A DNA stretch of 58,160 nt from an uncultured Chlorobiaceae bacterium (GTDB lineage Bacteria > Bacteroidota > Chlorobiia > Chlorobiales > Chlorobiaceae), in assembly GCA_903920215.1 (NCBI GenBank), contig CAIXLG010000053.1:1-58160 (forward strand), given 5' to 3'. Made by a program: the position numbers and the translations under genes. Below are positions 48,018-55,219 of this stretch, in pieces; within the stretch, counting starts at the first letter, position 1; every line of letters starts with the position of its first letter. The notes under the pieces were generated by a model. It was not told the DNA's origin. It worked only from the letters and a program-made list of their open reading frames with translations, and ran no database searches.

Positions 48018-48886
48018 TCCAACAGCTCTTCAGCGCCTGGACAAGGGTGAATAATGACCCCGATATCCGCAGGTTTCCCGAAATAGACAGAAGAGAGTAC
48101 CAGTATATCGACACCGGTTTCAGCATAGGCAGCCGCATTTTCAGCATTGATGCCTCCAGCGGCCGAAATTGTAATGGCAGGCCTTGCCAGTCGGATCTCC
48201 TGAACAAGTCTTGAGAGTTCATCTGGCGTAAGCTTGTCAACCTGTACAACGTCAACCCCTGCCCGAGCAATCTTCAAGGCTTCCCCGGCACTTTCGGCTT
48301 CTACAATTATGGTATGTTCAGGTGCTTTAGCTTTCAGTTCTGCAAAGGTTTCCAGAAAGCTGTCCAGTCCACCCATAAATGCAGTATGCTGCTTGAATAC
48401 AAGTATTGAATCTGAAAGGCCAACCCTGTGCGGGAGAGCTCCGCCAGCCATGATTGCTTTCAGTGCAATTTTTTTTGTTCCGGGAAACGACTTCCTGGTT
48501 GACACAACACTGATTCTCGGATTGATTTCCCTGGCCCGGGTTACTATTGTTCGGGTTCTTGTAGCAATGCCTGAAGCATATTCCAGCAGGTTCATGGCAA
48601 CTTTCCATCCCGCATGAAGGCTGCCCGCAGGTCCGGTCGCGGTAAGAATGGTAACCCCGGCCTCAACCACTGAACCGCTTGCGAGACGGTTTGTCACAGT
48701 TGCCCCGCACTGCTCGAGCACACGCGCAGCCTCTTCGGTGCAGCAAAGAACCGTTCGGTGACGGGTTGTAAACGTTATTTCTCCTTTCAGAGAGCCGATG
48801 CCAAGCAGTGATGTGGTTAGATCCCCGAAAGGCACATCCTCTTCGATAAACCGCTCAATAGCACGGTCAGGTAGTTGATACAGCAT
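48014..48886 (-). CDS. modD: ModD, quinolinate phosphoribosyltransferase-like protein of the molybdate operon
   Basis: The 290-residue protein belongs to the NadC fold. It shows FIEEDVPFGDLTT at the N-terminus, MNLLEYASGIATRTRTIV, STRKSFPGTKKIALKAIMAGG and EAESAGEALKIARAGVDVVQVDKL. It starts the modD-modB-modC operon, and that company plus sequence details mark it as ModD rather than NadC. Its function in molybdate or cofactor handling is unknown. The upstream gap has two dyads (48909-48987 and 49049-49072) that may control it. Confidence 0.88.
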   Translation of the reverse strand: MLYQLPDRAIERFIEEDVPFGDLTTSLLGIGSLKGEITFTTRHRTVLCCTEEAARVLEQCGATVTNRLASGSVVEAGVTILTATGPAGSLHAGWKVAMNLLEYASGIATRTRTIVTRAREINPRISVVSTRKSFPGTKKIALKAIMAGGALPHRVGLSDSILVFKQHTAFMGGLDSFLETFAELKAKAPEHTIIVEAESAGEALKIARAGVDVVQVDKLTPDELSRLVQEIRLARPAITISAAGGINAENAAAYAETGVDILVLSSVYFGKPADIGVIIHPCPGAEELLE

Positions 48887-48908
48887 TATGGTGTTTATAC
48901 TATTCTTT

Positions 48909-48987
48909 TGTTCTTTTGTTAATCAGGTTATTATAGTTAATAATTAAGTTTTTTATTATATAAAACCTTAATTATTTAACAAAAGAA
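48909..48987. repeat. AT-rich nested inverted repeat upstream of modD
   Basis: GTTCTTTTGTTAA (48909-48921) pairs with TTAACAAAAGAAC (48975-48987) without mismatch. Inside it AATAATTAAG (48938-48947) pairs with CTTAATTATT (48966-48975). Total span is 79 bp. It could be an operator, an mRNA leader structure or a degenerate miniature element. It starts 23 bp upstream of the modD ATG. Confidence 0.6.
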
Positions 48988-49048
48988 CGCATCTGATCCT
49001 TGGGGATAGTACATTGATGTGGTTTATCTCTGTATTTGAGATGCGATG

Positions 49049-49072
49049 ATAACGAAGTCTGGTTTTCGTTAT
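49049..49072. promoter_or_regulatory. Dyad between modD and arsR, candidate operator
   Basis: ATAACGAA and TTCGTTAT form a perfect 8-bp dyad with an eight-base spacer. It lies 163 bp upstream of modD and 113 bp upstream of the arsR-like gene. The TAACGA half resembles part of known ModE sites, but the fit is loose and no modE gene is visible. Confidence 0.45.
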
Positions 49073-49147
49073 GTGATTTAAAGAATAACGATTTTCCCTG
49101 CGTTACTGAAATTTGGCAGCTTTTTTTTGCCTGTTGCCTTTTATGAA

Positions 49148-49169
49148 TTAATAATCGTATATTTACGAT
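49148..49169 (+). promoter_or_regulatory. Operator copy 1 for the ArsR-type regulator
   Basis: The 22 bases contain ATCGTA-TATT-TACGAT, a perfect 6-bp dyad of the kind bound by ArsR/SmtB dimers. They match 19 of 22 bases at 49530-49551. The site lies 15 bp before the arsR-like ATG, where a bound repressor would block transcription. Confidence 0.75.
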
Positions 49170-49184
49170 GAACTAAAAAGGGGA

Positions 49185-49514
49185 ATGATGCAGAGGACTT
49201 TGTCAGTCATTGAGTACAGTGTCGATGAAGAGTCGATGGCGTTGATAGCCAAGGCACTCAGTCATCCGGTGCGACTTAAAATTTTGAAACTGCTTGCGTC
49301 GCACAGGTGTTGTTTTACCGGAGAGCTGACAGAGCTTATTCCAATGGCGCAGTCAACCATTTCACAGCACCTTAAAGCTCTCATGGAAGCCGGCTTGATT
49401 CAGGGCGAAATTAATCCGCCGAAAGTCCGTTACTGCATCAATCCGGAGCAATGGGTGAAAGCATCTGCTCTGTTTGGGAAGTTTTTCATTGCAGAAAAGG
49501 AGTGCCTCTGCTGA
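49185..49514 (+). CDS. ArsR/SmtB family transcriptional regulator
   Basis: The 109-residue protein has the winged-helix core LSHPVRLKILKLLASH, LIPMAQSTISQHLKALMEAGLIQGE (recognition helix) and a wing VRYCIN. Cys pairs occur at HRCCF near residue 43 and in the C-terminal ECLC, plausible metal or metalloid ligands. ArsR proteins leave DNA when a metal or thiol stress signal binds. It is followed by a thioredoxin-like gene and a permease, with a shared operator motif before each of the first two genes. AAGGGG precedes the ATG. Confidence 0.92.
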   Translation: MMQRTLSVIEYSVDEESMALIAKALSHPVRLKILKLLASHRCCFTGELTELIPMAQSTISQHLKALMEAGLIQGEINPPKVRYCINPEQWVKASALFGKFFIAEKECLC

Positions 49515-49529
49515 TTGTCGCTGATTTTT

Positions 49530-49551
49530 TTAATAATCGTTCATTTCCGAT
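49530..49551 (+). promoter_or_regulatory. Operator copy 2, before the thioredoxin-like gene
   Basis: TTAATAATCGT-TC-ATTT-CCGAT matches copy 1 at 19 of 22 positions, although its own dyad is weaker (ATCG and CGAT). It lies 30 bp before the next ATG, so the second and third genes may have a separate promoter under the same regulator. Confidence 0.7.
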
Positions 49552-49581
49552 AAACGGATAAACTTATACAGGAGACTTATA

Positions 49582-49875
49582 ATGAAAAAGGTAAAAATTC
49601 TTGGCAGTGGCTGTCCGAGCTGTAATCAACTTGCCGATGCGGTAAACGCCGTCATTGCTGCTGAAGGTATTGAGGCTTCCGTTGAAAAGGTGGAAGATAT
49701 TCAGGCGATCATGGCGTACAACGTTCTTTCGACTCCCGCACTCGTCGTCGATGAAAAGGTGCTCTCTAAAGGGCGGATCCCATCACACGCCGAGATCAAA
49801 GAGTTGCTGACCGCCAAACCGCATAGCTGCTGCGGAAACCATGGTAATAAAGGCAGTCACGGCGGTTGCTGTTAA
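49582..49875 (+). CDS. Thioredoxin-like small disulfide protein with Cys/His-rich tail
   Basis: The 97-residue protein is of the redox-active disulfide (MTH895/TM0996) type: KVKILGSGCPSCNQLADAV holds the CPSC motif (Cys11 and Cys14), and the cis-Pro loop is STPALVVDEKV. The tail HSCCGNHGNKGSHGGCC has four Cys and three His, a likely metal site not usual for the family. It sits between the regulator and the permease and may pass a thiol-bound substrate or keep the permease CSCS motif reduced. Confidence 0.9.
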   Translation: MKKVKILGSGCPSCNQLADAVNAVIAAEGIEASVEKVEDIQAIMAYNVLSTPALVVDEKVLSKGRIPSHAEIKELLTAKPHSCCGNHGNKGSHGGCC

Positions 49876-49881
49876 TAGACT

Positions 49882-50943
49882 GTGACGGTTTCTCCTCAAC
49901 CTTCAGGCACCGTTTCCAGGAGTGCAACTGTGCAATGGATTTCCGGGGTTGCTGCGGCAGCTGTTGTGTGGCTGCTGCTTTACAATAACCTTGAGTGGTT
50001 TGCCACTCAGCTGCTTCAGCTCGTGGGGATAAGCCGGACAAACCGATTGGGCGAAGCCCTGTTCTTTTTTATCTATGAAGTGCCAAAAGTGCTGCTCCTT
50101 CTTACTGGCGTTGTTTTTCTGATGGGGGTGATCCACACCTTTATTTCGCCCGAACGAACCAGGGCATTGTTTTCAGGTCATAGAACAGGGGTTGGCAACA
50201 TAATGGCTGCAACCCTTGGCATTGTTACGCCATTCTGCTCCTGTTCAGCGGTACCGCTCTTTATAGGGTTTCTTCAGGCGGGTATTCCGCTTGGAGTGAC
50301 CTTTTCGTTCCTTATTTCAGCCCCGATGATCAATGAGGTTGCCCTTGCGCTCCTTTTCGGCATGTTCGGCTGGAAGGTTGCCCTGCTTTACACGGGTATG
50401 GGCCTTGCAGTTGCGATTGTAGCTGGCATGGTGATCGGTAAACTCCGTATGGAAAAGTATCTGGAAGAGTGGGTGCAGAAACTTCAGGAGAGCACGATAT
50501 CGGCTGAAACGGATGATATCGCAATGAGCTGGCCCTTGCGTTTTCAGGAAGGTGTCAAGCATGTACGTGAAATTGTCGGCAAGGTCTGGCTCTATATTGT
50601 ACTCGGAGTCGGGCTCGGAGCGGGAATTCATGGTTATGTGCCGGAAAACTTTATGGCCTCACTGATGGGTAAAAGCGTCTGGTGGTCTGTTCCTGCAGCT
50701 GTTCTGATAGGTGTTCCCATGTACTCGAATGCTGCCGGTATTCTTCCTGTTGTTCAGGCACTGCTCGGCAAGGGTGCTGCACTTGGTACGGTAATGGCTT
50801 TCATGATGAGTGTTATTGCTCTCTCCGCCCCTGAAATGATCATTCTGCGCAAAGTGCTTAAGCCCCGGCTTATTGCTGTTTTTGCAGGCGTTGTTGCCAC
50901 CGGCATCATGATAGTCGGTTATGTGTTTAATCTTCTCCTCTGA
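49882..50943 (+). CDS. ArsP-like permease (DUF318 family)
   Basis: The 353-residue protein has eight to ten membrane helices and the hallmark TPFCSCSAVPLFIGFLQAGIP near residue 115, as in ArsP-type permeases known to export trivalent organoarsenicals. A second family motif is GVPMYSNAAGILPVVQALLGKG near 273. Start is GTG at 49882, only six bases past the preceding stop. The substrate is not proven by sequence; organoarsenic, another metalloid or a thiol conjugate are possible. Downstream to 51210 I see no gene. Confidence 0.9.
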   Translation: MTVSPQPSGTVSRSATVQWISGVAAAAVVWLLLYNNLEWFATQLLQLVGISRTNRLGEALFFFIYEVPKVLLLLTGVVFLMGVIHTFISPERTRALFSGHRTGVGNIMAATLGIVTPFCSCSAVPLFIGFLQAGIPLGVTFSFLISAPMINEVALALLFGMFGWKVALLYTGMGLAVAIVAGMVIGKLRMEKYLEEWVQKLQESTISAETDDIAMSWPLRFQEGVKHVREIVGKVWLYIVLGVGLGAGIHGYVPENFMASLMGKSVWWSVPAAVLIGVPMYSNAAGILPVVQALLGKGAALGTVMAFMMSVIALSAPEMIILRKVLKPRLIAVFAGVVATGIMIVGYVFNLLL

Positions 50944-51240
50944 AAAGAGCGCTTCAATAGTATATCTCAATCCATTGCCGAATCACCAGGAATAAGTTAG
51001 TGCTTCTTCTCTGTGCCGGAATATCATGCATCAGCCGTATGGCCGAAGGCTTTCTAGCGTTCATCTGAGAGTTTGCACCAGGTGTTTTCTGCTGGCGCAA
51101 AACCCGGCAGCCTCAGTTCATCCTCTTGCCGTGAAGGAATCATCAGTAGCCCTACTCTGTTCTCATATCCATAGCAGTCAGGATGAGAACAGATTAAAAC
51201 GGCAGGTGCTTTGGCAATGTATTTAAAAAAGGAGTCGGTG

Positions 51241-52848
51241 ATGATGGAACGTGTTAAAAACAGAAACCCGAAAAATTCAAAAGTCTACCTCGCAGGTGCC
51301 GGCATCGCATCACTTGCCAGCGCGGTTTATCTGGTCAAGGACGCTGGCGTACCGGGAGAGAATATTTTTATTCTTGAACAGGATGCCATACTTGGTGGCG
51401 CATGTGATGGTTCAGGAGACAGTGAGACCGGGTTTGTAGTGCGTGGCGGAAGAATGCACGAGAAGCATTATGCGTGTTACTGGGATCTTCTTTCTTTCAT
51501 ACCTTCGTTCGATGATCCCGAAATTTCAGTTCGGGATGAAACCTTTGAATTTAACGAACGATTTGTTTCCAATGCCCAGGCCCGCCTGTTAAGGGATGGA
51601 AAGAAAGTGGATGTGTCTACCTACGGCTTGTCGATAAAAGATCAGTTCGATCTGGTTCGGCTGACGTTTGTTTCCGAGAATTCCCTTGAAGACAAGCGGA
51701 TTGAGGAGTGGTTTTCAGATGAATTTTTCCACTCCAATTTCTGGTACATCTGGACGACCATGTTCGCCTTCCAGAAATGGAGCAGCCTTGCCGAAATGCG
51801 CAGATACATGAAACGCTTCATGCATCTGGTGGCGGGACTCTACCGGCTCGGTGGTGTCATGAGGACGAAATACAACCAGTATCACTCCGATATTGTACCC
51901 CTGACGAGATACCTGGAAAAGCGAGGTGTCAATTTTCAAACAAACACAAGGGTCACAGATATTGATTTCGAACTCTCCGCCGACAAAAAGACCGCAACAG
52001 TCATTCATCTGATAGATGCCAGCGGCACAGAAAAAGAGGTGCCTCTTGGCCCCGATGATTATGTGTTTATAACCAACGGCTCCATTACAGAGTCTACAGA
52101 TAATGGAACATGGGCACGGCCAGCTCTCCTCAAAGACAAGGCATCTTCGGGTTCCTGGATGCTGTGGGAGAAAATTGCGGCAAAGGACAAGTTATTCGGA
52201 AACCCTGGGGTATTCAGCGACAACATAAACTTACAGAAATGGTACTCCTTTACCGCCACGTTGAAGGACAGCACCTTCCATGACTATATGGAAAACTTTT
52301 CAGGCAATCTCGATGGAACCGGAGGGCTGGTAACCCTGCTTGACTCCAACTGGCTGATGTCGATCGTCATTGCCCGCCAGCCACATTTTCCGAATCAGCC
52401 TAAGGATGTGAAGATATTCTGGGGTTATGGCTTATACCCGGACAGAGAAGGGAACCATGTTCAAAAGAGAATGTCGGATTGCAATGGCGAGGAGATGCTT
52501 GAAGAGCTTTGGTATCACCTGAAAGTGCAGGACTTGATGAAACCCGTTGTCGAGGCCGGAAAAGTCAACTGCATCCCTGTAGCCATGCCCTTTGTTGACA
52601 GCCTGTTTATGCCGCGCGCGAAAGGGGATCGACCTGACGTCATACCTGAAGGAGCCTCCAACTTTGCCTTCCTGGGTCAGTTTGCAGAAGTGGCAGAGGA
52701 TTGCGTGTTTACGGTTGAGTATTCCGTAAGAACAGCGCAGATAGCTGTTTACGGGCTCTTTGATACCGGTAGGGAGGTCATACCGGTATATGATTCAGCG
52801 CATAATCCATTGGTGTTGATAGAGGCCATGAAGTCAATCAGCAGATAA
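51241..52848 (+). CDS. ohyA: Oleate hydratase (MCRA family FAD protein)
   Basis: Oleate hydratases add water to cis-9 double bonds of fatty acids to give 10-hydroxy acids. The protein (535 residues from ATG 51241, with GGAG six bases upstream) has the FAD-binding YLAGAGIASLASAVYLVKD near residue 15, LEQDAILGGACDGSG and the RGGRM region at 68-72. In well-studied members this last motif is RGGREM, with a catalytic Glu; here Met72 takes that place. I recall a similar change in the Rhodococcus-type subgroup, so the enzyme may still work. ITNGSITESTDNGTW and TGGLVTLLDSNWLMSI are also family-like. Confidence 0.9.
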   Translation: MMERVKNRNPKNSKVYLAGAGIASLASAVYLVKDAGVPGENIFILEQDAILGGACDGSGDSETGFVVRGGRMHEKHYACYWDLLSFIPSFDDPEISVRDETFEFNERFVSNAQARLLRDGKKVDVSTYGLSIKDQFDLVRLTFVSENSLEDKRIEEWFSDEFFHSNFWYIWTTMFAFQKWSSLAEMRRYMKRFMHLVAGLYRLGGVMRTKYNQYHSDIVPLTRYLEKRGVNFQTNTRVTDIDFELSADKKTATVIHLIDASGTEKEVPLGPDDYVFITNGSITESTDNGTWARPALLKDKASSGSWMLWEKIAAKDKLFGNPGVFSDNINLQKWYSFTATLKDSTFHDYMENFSGNLDGTGGLVTLLDSNWLMSIVIARQPHFPNQPKDVKIFWGYGLYPDREGNHVQKRMSDCNGEEMLEELWYHLKVQDLMKPVVEAGKVNCIPVAMPFVDSLFMPRAKGDRPDVIPEGASNFAFLGQFAEVAEDCVFTVEYSVRTAQIAVYGLFDTGREVIPVYDSAHNPLVLIEAMKSISR

Positions 52849-52912
52849 AAAGGGGTTCTGCACAGCGTTATCATTTTGGGAAGGGGAGTATTCGTTCCAA
52901 CCGTACCGGTGA

Positions 52913-53236
52913 TTAAGCAAAGCCAAGCCACACGGCGAGAGCTCGATTAATCGTCAGCATCGAAGTATCGTCGAGTCGACCGAAGGCGGCTCCTACTTTT
53001 TCACGAGGTACGGTTTGAACCTTATCGACCATTATCTGCGATCTTTTTTCAAGGTTAGTCACGGCTGTAGGCTCAATGTCTATCCGAAATAACGGAGCTT
53101 TTCTCAGGTCGCTTGTCACGGGCAGGATTGTCACTGAAGGGTGTTCAGAAAACAAATCGGACTGAACAACAAGGGCACGACGGGGTTTTCCGTAATCACC
53201 TTGAAGCGCAATGGGAACAAGATCGCCTCTTTTCAT
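52913..53236 (-). CDS. MazF/PemK-type toxin
   Basis: The 107-residue endoribonuclease shows MKRGDLVPIALQGDYGKPRRALVVQSD, VTILPVTSD and IMVDKVQTVPREKVG, the three conserved parts of MazF/PemK proteins (Arg in KPRRAL and Ser/Thr in LPVTSD line the active site). It cuts mRNA at short sequences. It overlaps its antitoxin by four bases (ATGA). All motifs are present, so it should be functional. Confidence 0.93.
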   Translation of the reverse strand: MKRGDLVPIALQGDYGKPRRALVVQSDLFSEHPSVTILPVTSDLRKAPLFRIDIEPTAVTNLEKRSQIMVDKVQTVPREKVGAAFGRLDDTSMLTINRALAVWLGFA

Positions 53237-53445
53237 GCTTTCCAGCCCTCGCGGTCTGCTGATTCATCTAAAAACCGCAAAACTTCTTTTTCGTGCTGGT
53301 CATTTTTGATCAGTGCTGATTGCCGCTTGCACTCCTCAGCAAATCCCTCGCGTCGTGTATCCGGAACCCAGATTTGTACCGGACGCATTCCTGCCTTGCG
53401 TAAACTAGCCCTGTGTTTTTGAACCCGTTCAACAACTCCAGCCAT
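53233..53445 (-). CDS. MazE-family antitoxin (DUF3018)
   Basis: The 70-residue protein MAGVVERVQKHRASLRKAGM onward, with PVQIWVPDTRREGFAEECKRQS and an acidic C-terminal arm (FLDESADREGW), matches the DUF3018 class of MazE antitoxins. I choose the ATG at 53445, with AGAGG seven bases upstream, over the one at 53460. A 17-codon copy of its N-terminus lies at 56683-56733. Two repeat sites upstream (53474-53513) may be its operator. Confidence 0.9.
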   Translation of the reverse strand: MAGVVERVQKHRASLRKAGMRPVQIWVPDTRREGFAEECKRQSALIKNDQHEKEVLRFLDESADREGWKA

Positions 53446-53473
53446 ATTGCACCTCTTCATTCGTTTGTGACTT

Positions 53474-53513
53474 TGTTACATGCAACGTATACTAAAAATC
53501 TGTTACATGCAAC
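53474..53513. promoter_or_regulatory. Paired 13-bp repeats upstream of mazEF
   Basis: TGTTACATGCAAC occurs at 53474-53486 and again at 53501-53513, with starts 27 bp apart. Each copy is itself nearly palindromic (GTTACATGCAAC against GTTGCATGTAAC). They lie 29-68 bp upstream of the antitoxin start, where TA complexes usually bind to repress their own promoter. Confidence 0.7.
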
Positions 53514-53578
53514 AAAATATTGCCAATGGTTTTGGTGGCAGGATATTCATGATGTAAATTTTCTCGGTTTTTTACTTT

Positions 53579-53621
53579 ATTGTATGCAATATTAAAGTTC
53601 AACTTTAATATTGCATACAAT
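53579..53621. repeat. Perfect 43-bp palindrome (21-bp arms)
   Basis: ATTGTATGCAATATTAAAGTT at 53579-53599 and its exact reverse complement at 53601-53621 flank a single C. The right arm covers the start codon of the truncated ATPase at 53620. Such a long perfect dyad is strongly selected or very recent. It may be an operator for the lost gene, a terminal repeat or a recombination scar. Confidence 0.85.
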
Positions 53622-53935
53622 GATTGCGCGTCATCTCATGTCTGCCCTGCAGAGTCGTGCCTTGGAATATCCTGTTGTAACGCTTACCGGTCCAAGGCAG
53701 TCAGGGAAGGCCACTCTTGATAAGGCTCTTCGAAATCAAGTCATCGCAGACGATTAATCAGGAGTGTTTCATACAACTCTATAAAGTTGCGGCTATTTTT
53801 GGTGAACGTGTCGTGAAAACAGTGGTGCTATACGCTGGTCATGAACAACAAAAACGCAGCAATGCCGAAGTTTTAAGTTATCTGTATGCCGGTGAAGCCG
53901 CAACCAACGAAGGTACCTTCGCCGAAACTACATAA
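53620..53935 (+). pseudogene. AAA ATPase (AAA_14/DUF4143 type) with large internal deletion
   Basis: The first 38 codons (53620 to about 53733) encode SRALEYPVVTLTGPRQSGKAT, the N-terminus and P-loop of AAA_14/DUF4143 ATPases; the family loop is GPRQVGKTT, so Ser and Ala are changes here. In another frame, from about 53730 to 53935, LFEIKSSQTINQECF and TVVLYAGHEQQKRSNAEVLSY match the C-terminal end of the same family. About 300 middle codons are missing and the two parts are out of frame. The fusion frame ends at 53757. The gene is dead. Confidence 0.85.
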
Positions 53936-54155
53936 TAAAAGATGTATAGGTGCTGCTCACGAAACCTAACAAAATAGCGATGATTAAAAGCGGGTGCAGT
54001 GTTTTTTGCTTACGTTCATCTTTTACCCAGGTAACCAGTTCGGCCATCAGGTGAGGGGTGTTGAAGGGAGTTGCTGTGTCGAACACGATACCGATTTGAT
54101 TGCCGTTTTCATCAAAAGCCGCAACACTGTTTGAGTTGGTTTTGTACTGTCCACT
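53928..54155 (-). pseudogene. Fic-family protein fragment
   Basis: About 75 codons on the minus strand encode FDENGNQIGIVFDTATPFNT, PHLMAELVTWVKDERKQ and LHPLLIIAILLGFVS, which match the region just before the catalytic HPFxDGNGR motif of Fic AMP-transferases. The match ends there: the catalytic motif and everything after are gone, and a stop follows at 53928-53930. A stop also lies upstream at 54156-54158, so the N-terminus is lost as well. It converges on the DUF4143 fragment. Confidence 0.85.
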
Positions 54156-54273
54156 TTAACTTTAGGCGTGCTGAACTGTGTGGAAATCCCATAAATCAAA
54201 TCTTGATTACTCTTTTCTTAATTGGTATTTTATCGTAACACTTCGAAATACTAATCCAACATATGGGGACGAC

Positions 54274-54546
54274 ATGTTATCACCAGCGAAACCAATGGAA
54301 CCGCGAAACCAGGTCAGTTTTAAAATTCCTGCGAGCACCAAAAACAGGATTGAACAGCTTGCTGCGGCAACCAGAAGAACAAAAACCTTTATTATCGAAG
54401 AAGCAATCGATCAGTATCTTGTTCTGAATGAGTGGCAGCTCAAAAGCATTCAAGATGGTCTTCGTGACCTTGACGAGGGTAAGGTCATCTCGCAAGAAAA
54501 AATGATTGAACACTGGGAGGGGAAAATTGCAGGTACAGTGGACTAA
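54274..54546 (+). CDS. Ribbon-helix-helix (CopG/RHH) antitoxin
   Basis: The protein (90 residues from ATG 54274) has QVSFKIPASTKNRIEQLAAA, TRRTKTFIIEEAIDQYL, the RHH fold that binds DNA as a dimer, and an acidic C-terminal part (LDEGKVISQEKMIEHWEG) that would wrap the toxin. The longer frame from 54178 has no family match. It overlaps the ParE-like toxin gene. Residues look intact. Confidence 0.9.
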   Translation: MLSPAKPMEPRNQVSFKIPASTKNRIEQLAAATRRTKTFIIEEAIDQYLVLNEWQLKSIQDGLRDLDEGKVISQEKMIEHWEGKIAGTVD

Positions 54547-54808
54547 CAAGGCAAAAACCCGTCTCGAAGAAATTGAGGCATATATCGGAAAGGAAAGTCC
54601 TGCAGCAGCCAAAAAAGTCATTCTTTCAATTATCAAAAAAGCTGCTACCCAGCTTTCCAAATACACTGACAGCGGCAAACCAGGTCGTCTGATGGGTACT
54701 CGCGAACTCCTGTTTGCAGATACACCATATCTTGTTGTTTACACGGTTCGCAGCAATATCGTGACAATTCTTACGATCTTCCATACAGCTCAGAACTTTA
54801 ATCTCTAA
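54527..54808 (+). CDS. ParE/RelE-family toxin
   Basis: The 93-residue protein VQWTNKAKTRLEEIEAYIGK onward, with GKPGRLMGTRELLFADTPYLVVY and ILTIFHTAQNF, is a typical ParE-like toxin; the GTRELLF-YLVVY block is the family signature. I place the start at TTG 54527 because GGGAGGGG lies six bases before it; the frame could extend to a TTG at 54506. It overlaps the antitoxin end by 20 bp. Targets of ParE-like toxins are DNA gyrase or mRNA; which applies cannot be told. Confidence 0.88.
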   Translation: MQVQWTNKAKTRLEEIEAYIGKESPAAAKKVILSIIKKAATQLSKYTDSGKPGRLMGTRELLFADTPYLVVYTVRSNIVTILTIFHTAQNFNL

Positions 54809-54816
54809 GGGTTACA

Positions 54817-54990
54817 TCATAAATTATCCTTGCGGTTTCCATGGTTCGTTGGTTGTGATAGTGCCCGGTTTCAAGTATCCGGTCAGTTTCGCTGCGGCAA
54901 CCTCTCCTCCCTACTGGGCAAGGGTTGGATCAAGTTTGATATTCTTCCACCACTCCCCATCACCCCGAAATCGTCCCAGCGATTTGCGGA
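54817..54990 (-). repeat. Degenerate duplicate of the AbiEi-type gene (copy A)
   Basis: Two blocks match the gene at 56717-57781: 54817-54855 matches about 56763-56803, and 54858-54990 matches about 56969-57100. The 165 bp between them is deleted. Read on the minus strand, copy A keeps GRFRGDGEWW where the larger gene has GRFRGDGE followed by a stop. The copy is far too short to be functional. Confidence 0.85.
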
Positions 54991-55012
54991 CTATATCAAA
55001 GCCATACAGACA

Positions 55013-55219
55013 TTAAGCCTTGAACTGATGACGGGCATCCTTCGGCAGGCTCTTCGTCCCTGATCCGGCAGATTTGTACCATTTCTTGAGAATAGTCTCA
55101 GCATTTTTAATTCCCTCTACCTTCGATGAAGAGACGACTTCCTGAAAAAGCATCTCCCTGCGACCTTCATTTGTCTGCAGTTTAGGATGGGTTTGTGACA
55201 GAGGAGGGTGTACAGTCAT
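55013..55219 (-). CDS. Short unrecognised protein, possibly a fragment
   Basis: The 68-residue frame contains NEGRREMLFQEVVSSSKVEG and KNAETILKKWYKSAG, which looks like a natural helical protein but matches no family I can name. There is no clear ribosome site. It directly adjoins the degenerate copy A and may be another shard in this decayed zone. Confidence 0.4.
   Translation of the reverse strand: MTVHPPLSQTHPKLQTNEGRREMLFQEVVSSSKVEGIKNAETILKKWYKSAGSGTKSLPKDARHQFKA

Noticed and set aside
51026-51226. Plus-strand frame of 66 codons upstream of the oleate hydratase
   Set aside because: Composition and lack of similarity suggest chance; the region is the leader of the hydratase gene.
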